A DNA stretch of 64,000 bases from Tomocerus qinae. Taxonomy: Eukaryota > Arthropoda > Collembola > Entomobryomorpha > Tomoceridae. The notes under the pieces were generated by a model. The model saw only the letters and a program-made list of their open reading frames with translations. It searched no databases and was not told where the DNA came from. Shown here piece after piece: positions 16,696-30,563 of the stretch (position 1 is the stretch's first letter; every line of letters begins with the position of its first letter). The DNA is taken from positions 98,766,001 to 98,830,000 of the forward strand of contig CM034546.1 in the NCBI GenBank assembly GCA_020055645.1, given 5' to 3'. The position numbers and the translations under genes are program-made.

Positions 16696-19600
16696 AGTGC
16701 AATATTACATTACATTTTATTACTTACATTAATGTAGCTACATATAGCAACAATATGGAGAGAATACACACTATTCCTGTTCCATTATAATACGTTACGT
16801 TCGTATATGTAGCCAATACCCCAGTCGATTCTCTAGTTGGACCAGTTCTTGCGACTTGACGCTTACTCAACTCAACAGCTCCGAAAATCCCACTGAGCCA
16901 TAATCAGCATCACATTATTACACAAAGTGCGTTGAGGCTAAGCCTCGACACTAAATCTTTCATTTATTACTACTAGGGACACAATCATGTGTGCTTGGCT
17001 TTGGCTGGCAATTTTTACAATTGGCAGCCTACCCGACCTGGCATGGTATTTCCCATGAAAATTCTCATCAACCCACCGTCTGCCCTACCCACCACTGTGA
17101 TATCATCTTATTTCCTACCGCCACCCCTTCCAATACCAGCTTTTTAGGTTTTACCGAAAATATCTAGATGAAAGCATATAATTCCTTGTTAAACATGTAC
17201 ATTTTAGTCAACTGAACTAAATCAACCTCTCCTATAGACAGCATCCGAAAATCATATATAATTTTGTCAAGTTTAAAATTCCAATTTTTACATCCCTAGA
17301 CCATGTCTACTACTTTTTAAAAGTAAAACGAAAGTATGAGTATTGAGACATGATCAATATGGCATTATATGGCTTTCATTCAGGTAGTCTGAATACAAGG
17401 ATTTTTTTTCTGAATACATACGTCTTTAGAATAAGTTTCTCTTCCAGGTATTTCTCGACAGAGTGAGTGAAGTAGGAAGAAGAGAATTGAGTTCAGAAGG
17501 AAGGAAAATTATTTGAATTAGAGTTACGCTTATTTTGGCACATTTCATTTGAATTCAATTTAAATATTCATCAAGTGAAAGACTACAAGGTACTATGAAC
17601 CATTCTATTTTGCTTTCATCGTAGCTACAAGAACTGATGGCTATTTATAGTCGAAATTCAATTCCCTTGCAATTTGAAGGGAAAAGGAAATAAGAAACGG
17701 AAACAGTACTAATCAAAGAGTTTACAGCAAATACTCCCCACTCATAAAAGTCGACACCAGATATTTTTCAACCGAAATAGCCTACAGACTTCTGTCTAAC
17801 AGACAGAGTTCTTTGTAAGTAACGAACAGTACAGGGAAAGGTCTTCCTGTTCCTTTTATAGTTTACCTACACTGATTACTACCCAGCACATATTACTATA
17901 ACTCTGCACTATAGAATAAAGTTGCTACAGAAAATTAGAAAAGCGGTAGGTCTTCTATGCTTTCATTTTCTCCGTTGGAGGCATAGCTCATTTAATAAAG
18001 AAGCCTATTGTATGTAACGTTTGTTCGAATTGCTCCTGAAAATGTGAGATAGCAATTTCAATGTAGATTCCAACTACAGATATGATATTACATCTATGTA
18101 AGGATAACTATCAGAGCCTGTTGTTACAGTTTTACTTGGGTAATAACTATGAATCGGTAAACTTAGGGAGTTGGGTGTGTTGGAAAAATAAAAACGTAGC
18201 AGATTGCAATGTAGGAAATGTCGAAATAGAAACTAGTAAGTACGTTTCCTTATTAGTTCCTTCCTTTTTGCATTGTATTTTCTGAAAATACCTATAAGTA
18301 GTAATAGTGCCTACTCAGAAATTCCAAGAATCATGTATTGTTAATTAAATTCTTTCCTCCTGCTTGAACTGTTCCTTACAAATATTAATGTATTCTATTG
18401 CTGCTAAATGTATGCGTATAGATAAAGAAATTCCTCACAGCCATTTGTTCCATCAAGTCATAACGACAAGTACGCATTGCATTAGCTACTACTAAACTAT
18501 TTATAACAAAGACTATCATTCCTATTATTTCCTTGTGGATATGGATTTACTAACAGAATGTAGGCAACTCATCTCTGTCGCAGTGCACATAAGCCATATG
18601 ATTTTGTAAGCTATAGATGTAGATCTGAGTTTAGCCAGTGTATAAAGAGACAAAGAACAAACAAATTTAAATCCATATGGAAGAGACTATTGATTTACCT
18701 TACCCCTACCTTTCACACAGAAGTAATACTAGTACCAATACTAGTAACTCTAGTACCCTTATGAAGTCAAAGTCAACTTCAATTGACAAAGATACATATC
18801 GTCGCATAGCTTAGGGCTTTGTTAGGGAAATAAAGTTGAAAACGGAGCTTCTGAAAAGCTCAAAGACATAAAATCCTTAAGCATACATGTAATACTTCTA
18901 GCATGACTGTCACAATGTCACTGTGCCTATTTCTCAGTCAAGCAGAGTAGAAGCAAACTCTCCTTAGTAATGTTCAGATATTCTACACCAGTCCATATAT
19001 CCCAAAAGACGTATATCCGCATCTCCTTCCTTCATAACTATAGAACAACAAAGAAGAACTGAGCAGGGACCGAACATCACACCCACATCATCATCAACCA
19101 GAAAATCGAACACAACCAAACCAAGAAACGAAATCCAACAAAATTCAAACAAAGAAAGCCAATACATAAATATAGTAATAACCTCATAAAAACCGTTTTG
19201 TAAGAGCCAGGCATCCACATGTGCATATGTACGTTGTGTGTATTTTATGTCTTTGTGTAGCTACTATGAATAGGACCCTCGTTTTTCAATAAGCCATAGT
19301 ATCCGATTATCGGAAAACTTGTAGGTGCTCGTAAATGTCAGTACAAACGGCACTGGCTTTACATACCTATATTTTAAAGAGCTTTGTCTCCATCCTTCCT
19401 TTGAACATAAGTCGATGATAATCATAAACAATCCAGATTACACCCTGTATGTAGAGTACTTAATAATATATAGTAGAACCAAAACAAAGACTACAGTTCA
19501 ACTGGCAACGGCCCTTTAAATTTCAAAGGCCATCGAGTGAAACTAACAAAAAGACTTATTGCCTCTCGCATTGCTCAACGGGCTTTTAGTAACCATACTA

Positions 19601-20672
19601 TAGGGGTATAATTATTAATACCTAATACCTGCCTTCACAAAGAAGTACATAAATATATATTAGCAGTTAGTACATACTATATAGCCTGCAGTAAGCAAAC
19701 GAATGAACAATATTATATGTAATTCATATGCATTACCCATATTATATATGTTACCCTTATTTCAAGATAAAGAGTATAGGAAAAAGACGAAATTTTCCAT
19801 TTAAGGTTTTGTTGATCTTGGTCGGTTAACTATAGTGGGGTTTAAACCTTCTGGTTCTCTTTGTTCGTAAAAAGTAGTGCTGGTATTATTACATCAGTAG
19901 CCTCGGTTTGTTTAAAGTTTGCTTGATGATGTTTTTACTAAGCCAGCTTATACAATACTAGTGAACCCATCTAAGGGGCAAACCTAGCACTCAAGAGAAA
20001 TTCAGCAGGCCACCCAACACAGTAATAAAAACAATTTCGAAATGATCCCTTAGGTTATTATGTTAACTTAAATAAGTAAATACAAAGTTTATTTAAATTA
20101 ATATACTTTTGGTTGCAAAATTGGCTAAAACCCCAACTTCCTGCTAAAAAAGAATTTCCTAAACCAAAATAATAACTGTAGCTTCAAATGCAGGGAAAAA
20201 TGAAAAACTCCATTTTGGAAAAAAATCTACAAAGTCATCAAAAAGCTCCCTTTTAAATCAGAAAAATAAGATTCCCCCTCGGATTTTAGAAAAACGTACA
20301 AATTCTATGAGTTCAATTTACGAATAAATATTTTTAAAGAATAAATAGTTAGTTACCGAGTACTGTTATTTAATTCTACAAACAGGTGTGCAAACTGCCA
20401 AAGGAATCAAAAGGGTAGTAAAAAAGTAAACCCATCTCTACTAAAAAATGTTAATAAATAAATAAGTCTGTCGATATAACAGAGCCAATTTGGATTAGAA
20501 GTTTTGAAATGCTATTTAATAAGGCACATTGCGATCATTACGAAATGTCCCCTTTCGCTAATCATTTCCATTCAATCACGAATCACCATTCAACCTTCTT
20601 ATGTAAATTTCTAATATTTTAATATTTTGGTGTTACAATAATATGAAACGACTCATTTCGGTTGTTTAGAGG

Positions 20673-20770
20673 AATTAATGGTTTCAATAATGTACCCCAA
20701 CGCATACCTCCATGTACTAAATTTATCACATGAAGATATGCGTTGGGGTACTTTATTGAAAACATTAATT
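20673..20770. repeat. 98-bp near-perfect palindrome (long hairpin)
   Basis: Two 43-base arms (20673-20715 and 20728-20770) flank a 12-base centre that is itself nearly palindromic (AAATTT core). I count four mismatches between one arm and the reverse complement of the other. Two of these are C:A on the plus strand and therefore become G:U pairs in a minus-strand transcript, so the RNA fold is better from the minus strand. Both arms read as nearly the same peptide in opposite directions, which is a by-product of the symmetry and not evidence of a protein. Possible identities are a microRNA or other hairpin RNA precursor, a fold-back/MITE element, or a recent inverted duplication. I do not recognise the sequence. 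Confidence 0.85.
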
Positions 20771-20800
20771 GGGCTTGCGCATTTTGCTTTAAGGAACATG

Positions 20801-20905
20801 CATATATTACGTGTGCAGTTGATGGGAGGAGGAGGTACTCAAATGTGTTGCAGTCACCACTTGCGTTACACAAGGTGGAGTGGGTTTTGCATTACGTAAT
20901 ATATG
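20801..20905. repeat. Second inverted repeat next to the palindrome
   Basis: A 12-base arm (20801-20812, CATATATTACGT) recurs inverted at 20894-20905, with an 81-base spacer that contains a smaller CCACTTG/CAAGGTGG inverted pair near 20860-20880. It lies only 30 bases right of the 98-bp palindrome and may belong to the same fold-back element. At this length a chance origin is possible. Confidence 0.45.
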
Positions 20906-23900
20906 TAGATTTCCTAAGTTCTCCTACCAAGACAAACATACATAGGTGATTTTTTTCAAGTCTAGGATTATATTATAGATGGATCCTATAGAATACTCTT
21001 AGTATAAGTTTAATGTTACATAGAAGTAATGCATAATATTTTGAAATGTACACCGAGCACAAAGCACAATTGACCTGAGAGGTGCTGTACTGAACTACTT
21101 ACTGGTGAGTTTAAATGTTAAATACAGCTGTAATTTCAAGAAACGAAGCGAAATGTACAGCAAAAGGTGCAATACTTACATATCTTTGTAATAGTATTGC
21201 TCCTGTTTACTTATGTGATGAAATGAAGCTTCTCCACATTTGCAGTGTAATATACTTTTACAGTCATTCATAAATATGGCACTTTTATGGGGAAAAGCAC
21301 GCACGCACGTGTAGGCATATAGCAAAAGTAGAGCAAAACCAGGAAGTTACGGCTTTGAATGATATGAAAACGAAGAGCACAGACGATCGACGAGCAGAAA
21401 TACCTTAAGCCTATACTTTTATGGAAGTTTGGATATAATGAGATGATGTGGAGCAATGTGGTTCTTAATGCGCATACCTACACAAAAATTGTGTCCTACA
21501 ATATACCTATGTAACAAGATTCCTACAATGATATTAAGAATGCCACAGAATGAGAATGAGACTAGATAGGACAGCCGTGTACTACTCCACCAAAAGACCA
21601 CATGCCATTAACTATGGAATTGTTCAGTTCAGTGCGTCATACGCAGACCAAAACCTAATTCAGAGACACAACTACAGATACATTTTATTATTATGTTTTT
21701 GTGGAGAACTCATATTTACTTACTACCGACTAACATTACATTACATACCACGTCCACAGTACTCTCATGGCATAGTCAGATCGCATTAGGAGATAGAATG
21801 TGCCAAAGAATTGAAATTAACGGCTCATAGAATTTTCAAATCTACAAAATCATCCAAATACCAAATGGCATGTTATGTTTGTGGCACGCTCTTTGATGCA
21901 ATGTTTAAAGGCTTACGACGTACTTTCGTCGGGACACAAAACATAAAAAGGGCCACTTCTACATCCAGTTACTCCACTTCTGATAAACAAAAATTGGTGA
22001 TTAGTCACATCATGACACTTTTAGTAGTGTGCATATGTTTTCGTGTTCCTTCCGTTCTCTGTCATCGAATCAAACCCATCGTTCTACCAGCTGCCATTTA
22101 AACAAGTTAAAAACCATCAACAGGAAATACGAGCCAATGTGTGAAACGATTAATCCCAATCGCACTTTATTATCAAGTCAACTTAATAAGACTCGTGCCA
22201 TTTTAAATAGAAAAATTATGACTATTTCATTTTTGAACCATTAACTCAATTCGTCCGGATGTAATTGCACATGTGTCTTATACGTTCACTTCATAATAGT
22301 ATGCAGTATGCACTATTGTTCATCTTAATTTTAAGGTATGGAATTTTAAATAATGTATTTCACCTGGTGACTCACAATATTACCTATCATTAGTGCCATA
22401 AGGGTACCGTGCAATATTATGTATCTTAGATGTACAGACGGACATGGCATTTACTTTTCACAGTTCTTATAATAGATTCATTGTGGAATGCTTTAGTTTA
22501 TTATTGGCTAACTGTGGAATTTAGTCATCCGATCGATGTCGGTCGTTTACTTTTTGTCGGAGATGAAATCGATGTCTTCAGAAATGCTAAAGAATTTTCA
22601 GTATGCATAATATTTGGTTAGGTACAGATAGGAAATATCTTGCCTGGGTAATAACAATAGAGTTTTGTATTGCATAATAGCAGTGAATACCTTAACAACT
22701 ATGACAGATAGCTTGAAAGCACATTTCGATAGCTTCTACTTTGCGTTCAGCATTTGTATTTCATTCATCAAATTGCTCTCCTAGGATTAGAACTTAGAAC
22801 GAAGCCCAGGTACAGACAGACAGTCTGTAATGTGCTGTTCGTTTTTGGTACAAATGTAAGATACTCGTTCGTGCAGAGACACCAGGGTTCCATTATATTC
22901 CATGGATATTGTTAGTTACTATCATAGAATCCATTACTTTGTTTTCTCCAGCGGGAAAGAACGTAATGCAAGTCAAACGGGAATGCGATACAATAATATC
23001 TACCTTACACAAATGGAATAGGTAATATAAAATCATTTGCACCGAACAGACACAGACTTACAATCATTTCTTGGAAATAAAGACAAACGTAGCTATGGGA
23101 GGTTACAGTTTCTAGCCTTAACAATCCCCTAGAAAGTCTCTGAACTACACATATTGGGTAACGCCTTATGCTACTGCAAACATGAAATTCACAACATCCT
23201 CACATGAGCAGAATTGTGCAACGATATATGAATGCGTAGGTTTAGACCTTAATTGTAGTTACGGATATGTTTATTATTTACGCTACATTGCCGAAGAAAG
23301 AAATAAACACATCTAAACAATATTTTATTCAGTCAAATATATGTTGACATGATATTATTAGTTGTAAACTTTGAACTACTTATAACACAGTACAACATCT
23401 ACACATAACCATAAGGGGATGTTACTCTGACACTGTCATTTCATGACAAATTAATTAAGTTGGAAATAGTGCTATCCATCAGTTTCGTTATACCTATTTG
23501 CTTAACAAGTATTACGCAATGGGTTCTGTATTGTGGTAGGCACGATACTGTTAACTTGGCAGCTTAGTAGCTTCTCAAATTTTGTTTCGACATAAACCGA
23601 ATCGTCTATAGGGAGTGGTATATATAAGTACAAGTATAGTAGGATTGGGAAATAGTTGATGAATGTCTCGATACTTTTTTGGTATCTTTATTGAATGATA
23701 CAGTAGGAGAGTAGAGCTCACAAGAGAGTAGATTTGTGATTTGATTGCGTTTAATATGAAATGTCAATCAAAGTTGTCTCTCCCTACCAAAGGAATACCA
23801 ATGACTTAATACCTAGTAAGATAATAGACAGAGATAATTACTTAGACTGACAGCCAGAGAATTGAACAGTGGGAGAAGGAAAATTCGGAGGAAGCTTCTG

Positions 23901-26900
23901 TAGCCTATATTTATTAAGAGAATTCCCCGAGCTGAAAGAGAGTTCGTAGTTATCAATAGATTGCATGTTAAATGTAAATCGAATGCTAAGCTATATGGGA
24001 ATTACAGTGCATTGAATAACATTAGCTACTATATAGGGTCGTCTACATGGGTAACAAGTAAGCTGCCAGATATTACTAGATAAAAGTCAAGACAAACTGA
24101 CAAACAAGATTCGATTTAGCTTTGCCTCTTATGTCATTCTGCACACAAGCCACGTTGTCAGAGACGGAAAGAGACATTGTCAACCGCTGTTGTTTCTCGT
24201 TAATATCAAAGCTGGCTATCCGTATAATTTTGCTTATACTACGTGGATGGGTAGATAACGTGAATTTGTCTCTGTCTCAGGACTCCGGTCAATGTCTTAA
24301 GCAGCAAAGGATCCAAAGGGGAAATTGCCAAGAGAAAAATCGATTCAAGTCACTCGCCACTCGGGCAGGTATACATTACATACAGTAGGAGAAAAGGATA
24401 CGTATTTACGTACACTTCGTGCGGGTACTTCCAGTCCTCTGATGATGATCGTCTTGTTGTTTTCTCCCCAGCTCTCTCAATTTCATACTATACCTATTTA
24501 CAAACTCCATAGCCATAATAACAGTTACATTTACTTTCCCTCCATATACGTATAATTTTATCATGTGAATCTAGGCATAGTATGATATTAGGTGGATGGA
24601 GATAGTAAACGCATAAGTTTGAGTGGCTCCTTCCGTATGAAACTTCATCAACGGTATTCCAATGGCTAAACCCATTTCCAGAAATAGCAATAACACTTGC
24701 AGGAGCTTCCATCACTTTAATTTAGGCTTTTCCGCCGAAGTACTTAGAGAATCTGTTCCTTTTCTTCTTGCATCCTCCCCGTCTTCCATCACAGTCTCGC
24801 CCAATAAGGTTCATGATGACTCTGGCTGTTTTATGGACTTTTTCATTTCTATCTACGCCTTATTCCAGTCTTGGAATCAATCAACTCTCCAGGTTCTAAG
24901 TTCAAATGACTTTCCTCTCTCTCTATTCTTCCCTGTCTTGTTCTCTTCTCCACCATTTCCATTAACACGCTTTTCTCTCCACTTGTCCAGGACTAGTGCC
25001 ATTATTTTTCACGCCTCTTATCACTGTCACATACTCATTGTTTGCCTGGGACAGTGTGTCACTCTTATTCTCCTATTCTCAGCTTAGCTCACTATTGAAC
25101 ACATTTCCCCTCAAACCATATACCTAGAATACTATCGACCATATAACGCCATGTCTACTCTGATATCCGATATCGGAAGTACAATTATAAGTGGCAGTTC
25201 TACCTCTACACTACATTAACCATTCGCCAAAGTAGCTCACTCACTCTAATACCTACAACAAATAGACCAGTACTTGAGTAGTTCCCTACAATGCACACCA
25301 GTAACTATTAACTCTTACTCTACATTACTGCTATACACAAAATAATATGTAGATATATCAATACTATGGTATATCCCTTTTTTTCTTTGTCATGAGTCAA
25401 GAGCACAACTCTTCTGGGTATTTGAGATAGTGATAGGACAAGAGAGAAGTGAATTTGAAGCATGAACAAGCCTAGTAGTAGTGCAGTGCCCTGCCGTGAC
25501 TGCCGGTTCTTTGCAAAATTACTTTTTGGCTAACAATCAAAGGTCCCTTTGTACTTTTTTCATCAAAGACAGATAAGCAGAATGATGAGATGATGAGAGT
25601 TGGTGGAAAAGAAAAGTCGTTTTACAATGATACAGTCCGTTGACAATGACTAACAATAAGAGCTACTATGGATAATAATAGAGTTTCTGTACAGTACAGT
25701 ATGGAGGAGTGATTCGAACCTATTCTCAGCAGAACATAATCTCACAGAGTACTACTCACGTAGATATCACACGCTACAAAGTTACTCTTCCTTAAGTACA
25801 TGTGAGCTACTTTTTCCTTCTACCCACATCCTTTTTCTCATGAAAGATTTATATAGCCTGGAACAGATTACCTTCTATTATTTCCAGCATTCACCAAGTC
25901 ACATTCATCACGTGTACACTACCTCATCCTACTTATACAATGTCATCATCGGTAACTAGAAGTATAATTTGACAGAAATCTCTCTACATCACATGTTCAT
26001 ACTGCAATAGTACAAAATCACTGCTCGTTACTAAATCTCTCTATTGAAGCCTATGCATGTACAGTGAAGAAATCTAAAAGAAATATGATAGTGATAACAT
26101 TAGTAATTAGTTTACTATTTTTAATGTTAATTTTGCAATTAAAATAGAAGATGCAAAGCTATATGCGTCTATAAGTAGTATACAGTATAAAAAATGTTAT
26201 CACATAGTCTTTAGTTTGACTTAGCTCTGCACTTATTTTATATCTAAACTTGTAGTACAGTACTTACTACACTCTGGAGTTAAACAGCAATTCACGAGAA
26301 GTGCACTCTCAAAATTAGAGTGGGATGGAGAAAACAGGATAGAAAAGAATAAAGAAAGTATCACAGTGAGCAAAATTGTGCTTTCCATGTCATATCTAAT
26401 GCATTAGTGCTACAACTAAATTGCATTAGTACTCTCTGCTGTAACTTTACTTTAATAGTCTGCCACATGTTATTTTTTCAAGAAGCCGGTTTCTACTTCA
26501 CAAGATTTTCTATAGGTAGCTAATACAGATATCCAACAGCTGATTTCCGAAAACCGGCTGAAACTTGCTCTGTTCTGTCATGCCCTAAGCCATCGATTTA
26601 TTTCTAACTGAAGCTCTCCTTCTATTCATAAACCAAACCACTTCTCTATTTCCGCTTACCCTGTCAGTTCACTTTGTATATTGAGGAAAGTATAACTAAT
26701 CCTATGTACAAATCCGCATTTTATACCTATAAACGAACATTCATAAATAATAGCTATAGCTGACACAAACTTGAGTGGGATACTCAGTTCTGAGTTTGGC
26801 TGACAAAGTAAGAACCCATCTCGCTCAAAATATACTTTGTTTTGGCCACAAAAGCACTTATTGTTATTTTAGTTTCATAGAGTTAATTTAACATAGTCTA

Positions 26901-29900
26901 TGCAATGCAATAATGTTCATTATAGATGAAAATGACATAATGTAAATGCGTCAACAAAAATCATTCTATGCAAAATAACCTACATATTATACAATGTAAA
27001 GTGACAACTTCAAATGGTTTGAGTAAATGCAATTGGCATACACAATATATTTACCTAATATTTCCTGACTAAAAGCTACCATATTGGTTAGTCAAAGTCA
27101 TTGAATGAATGCTGAAAACATTTCAAGGCAAAATTCAGTTAGCAACAAAACAGCAGGAGAGAAGACCCACAGCAAATTGGAATGAGCATTTACTTTCAAT
27201 ACTGAATAGAGTGGTACATACATACATCAGTATCTCTATCAGTACTATATTATAGTAGTAAACTGACAGTATTTAACAATAATATAAGAGGAGGGGCTGT
27301 TCACATGAATACTCAATAATAATATTGCATCTCAACTTTCAACTTAACTAGCTGTATTCTGTAATGATGGGATATTTCTAGACATAGCTATATATAGGTG
27401 AACTGAAAGGTAATACGCTATTTACATCTGTGTATAGCCTTCTTATAATTTATTCTTCTATCCTTTTAACAGAGTTATATACCCGCTTCGTGTGTACCTT
27501 TTCTTTCTCCCTAATAATGTATATTATGTTCAATGAATCATGCAGAACTATAACTATCACCAATATAATACTATAATTATCCTTTCAGCAGCACTATGTT
27601 AGATATAGCACTATAACATATAAGAAAGTAAGAATAGGGACCACCGAATAAAAAACTTGCAAAAACTATGACTCTACTGCTGTACCAACAGTTGTTCTTT
27701 GGTCAGGTCAGCATCTAGCGTATGTTGATCTTCTGTACAATAAATAATAAGAAACTCAATCTGCTGTGTGCTGAAAATGTGACAATATCCTGCTGAGTAG
27801 TGCTGAGGTACAAAAATTAGAGCACAGCTACTAAGGTACATGTGTGTGTTCATGTAATCGATCTACAGAATCACGTGCAGTAGTTTCCTTCCTGTATTGC
27901 GAACATTTGTAATGCTCAAGTTTCTTTAATTTGTTTCGTGGTGCAGTCATTATTCTTTTCTTATTATTAGTGTTTTCCTTCTCCTATTTCAATTGCATAC
28001 CTGTGTACATTGATATCTCGTTCCTCCACGTGCACGTGTATCGTATACCCATTTAAAAAGTGTACATATTTTATATTGCCATATCACAAAATCGATACAC
28101 GAACATATTTCAAGTTGCAAGCATACAAACTGCGTATTACGAGGTACTAACAATATACTACCAATCTTTCAATATTAAAAACCTAGATTAGCTAATAGTT
28201 CACAAGCTCACACGGAAATTAAACTTAGTAAATTATTTTATTCGTCACTCCGAAAGGTGCATTTAAGCTCTAGATGTCTTAACTTAATCTCATCTGATCT
28301 GATCGTGTATAAGTAACACTCAGCTAATTAGATAATTTATTGATTTTAAGTACAGTATAATAGTTTCATCGTACACTAGCTATAGTAGTACTTAAATAAA
28401 ACAAATTCCATTGCATATTTTGAAACGTGACATCATCTGATCGTATCTTTAGGTCTGTGTCCCGCTTTTAACAAAAAATGACATCGAATTTACGGAGTTT
28501 GGTTTTTACTCTGATCAGCTATTAGGTACTAAGTTAGTTTTTTCTAATTGCCTAATAATTAATATTGCCAAAAGAAACGGCCTACATACATATCATACAT
28601 AGGTCGAGGAATTCGCACTAATCTTATTTACCGGTAGTGTTGCATCATAGATTTGTGAAGAAGAAGTATTAAAATTTTACAAGCATTGTTTATCTTCCCT
28701 TTCATCTTTAATCCTTTATTCTTTTGAAAGGACAGTTATTACATTTGGAGAAATAGGTTGCGCTGTCTCTTATCTACGTAAGCATTGCTCAACCTTCAAC
28801 GTACTTCACAGCTTGTAACCTTACAATTCTTCCTGCGTTATTTGCAATGCTTATAACAATCTCGGGACCTTTCTGGAACATTTCATTCGTTATTTATCTA
28901 GGAGGTTATCTACTATCTGCATATTTACTAGGAACAATTTGCATGTCAGTTTTAGAGTACCTATTAATATGTAGCTTGGAGTTACAAGATAATGGTAAGT
29001 ACTTTCTAAAAAGAAATTACTGATGTCACATCACTTTATGTACATCCTATTGCATAAAATGAAAAAGGTCGCTTAAATTCTGACCTTACACAGAGAACTG
29101 TCATATATTAAGTTTATAGGTAAGTATATATATAAGCACTTAAGATTGTTCTTAAGTAGATGTAGTATGATTTATTTATATGAAAACAAAAACTAAGAAA
29201 CTAGTCTTAGGAACGCCAATTAAGTGTTCTTCTTAGTACCTCCAATACCCGAAGACAATGAAGGATGAAACTAAAGGATGGAATAGACAATGAGACAAAA
29301 TCAGGACAGATACCTCGAGAATAGGAAAGAATATACTTTTGCTAAAAGTCTTTGGTATGATAGTTGCATCTTAAGAATCATTATCTGACAGCTCGATAGA
29401 CACCAAATACAAAATAATCTTTCATTTGTTTCCTCTTTGGAATGTAGTATGTACACAAATGAATGTTGTGTTAGCAATTGTTATCAAAACAATGCAATAC
29501 CAAATCATAGATGAATAAATAAAAATTACGGTCCCCAAAATTAGCCAAGTTGCTTTCTTTAGAACATGCACTGCACATTGAACATCTCCATGAATTGGAT
29601 ATCTTGTGGTTATTATGCACTGTTTACGGGAGATGACAGTTAATGCAGGGCTCGGCCTGTAATCTAATATGATATGCAGTTACTATATCTCACTGCAGTA
29701 AAATAAAGATGACACTGAAAGGTTTATGGTCTCTTTACTTTAAGGGGCAGACAGAAAAGCAATCTCAATCTTACATAACAAATATTTTAGGTAACTCATA
29801 TAATAGGAACTAAAGTCAAGTTAAAGCAGGCATTATGGCATCGTATTGCTCTGGGAAAGAAAAACCTCATGTCAAATGAGATGAGACTTTGTATTTGTAA

Positions 29901-30534
29901 TAAAAGTAAACTTGTCAACTTCTTTCTTCCTATGGTTGAATTTCTTTCCTTAGGATTCTAGAATCATCCTATTCAATTCTGTTCTGCTTGGTTTGCTTCA
30001 TTTAATCCTCAAGTACACCAGAGTGCTGTCATACATCATGTTCAAGTGTTCACATTGGTGTACCTATGTATGTAGACATACATGCAATGACTATTTCTAC
30101 CCCTCATCTCCTATTTCAATGTTTTACCAATGTAGGAGTAAAAGTAGTGGATATTACACAAGAGTTACTCCTATAAGTACTATAATAGCTTCCCATTTGA
30201 TATAGCAAAAGAACATAGTTACATTCAGTCGTGGTCGTTTTGTACACAGACTTAGTATATACTAGTGTGTACACTAAGCAAAGCAATGTTAATAACAGTT
30301 GAAATATAGCAGAGGGACAAAGCTAAGCAAACTAAAGTGAAGACAGGAGGGATTTTATATTATGTGAATGTGCATTACTGATATTACTGCAAAGACGAAA
30401 TACACAAAATTGATATCCCTGGTAGGTACGTTTACTTTGCAGCAGTTGACGGTAGGTGGGTAGGAGATTCAAGGTTCACTTAACTTGTCTCTCTCCCACT
30501 CCAGTTTTTATGGCTTCCTCTTTCGGTTCATTTC

Positions 30535-30563
30535 ATAATAATGATGATGATAATGATGATGAT
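30535..30563. repeat. (ATG)n/(ATA)n trinucleotide microsatellite
   Basis: A run of ATA/ATG triplets about 29 bases long. This is a simple repeat. Confidence 0.8.

Larger units (their letters stand above)
1..20672. other. Long non-coding stretch, no supportable gene
   Basis: About 20.7 kb of AT-rich sequence in which every open frame is short (at most about 140 codons) and lacks a recognisable domain, codon-composition shift or flanking splice sites in phase. I see no transposase or reverse-transcriptase frame, no rRNA and no tRNA. Small simple repeats occur near 5897 (GA), 9108-9168 (AT-rich) and 16685 (GT). It could be intergenic, or a long intron or 5' region of a gene lying to the left of the window; nothing in the sequence decides between these. 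Confidence 0.6.

Noticed and set aside
20619-20949. Open frames on both strands encoding nearly the same peptide (YPNAYLHV...MRWGTLLK)
   Set aside because: The similarity is produced by the 98-bp palindrome being read in both directions; it is not evidence of a gene.
24122-25087. A group of plus-strand frames, the longest 141 codons
   Set aside because: No recognisable domain, no in-phase splice sites and Ser/Phe/Leu-rich composition typical of pyrimidine-rich non-coding DNA.
25690-25730. tRNA-like B box (GGTTCGAATC on the minus strand)
   Set aside because: The flanking bases do not form a T-stem and no acceptor or anticodon stem can be drawn.
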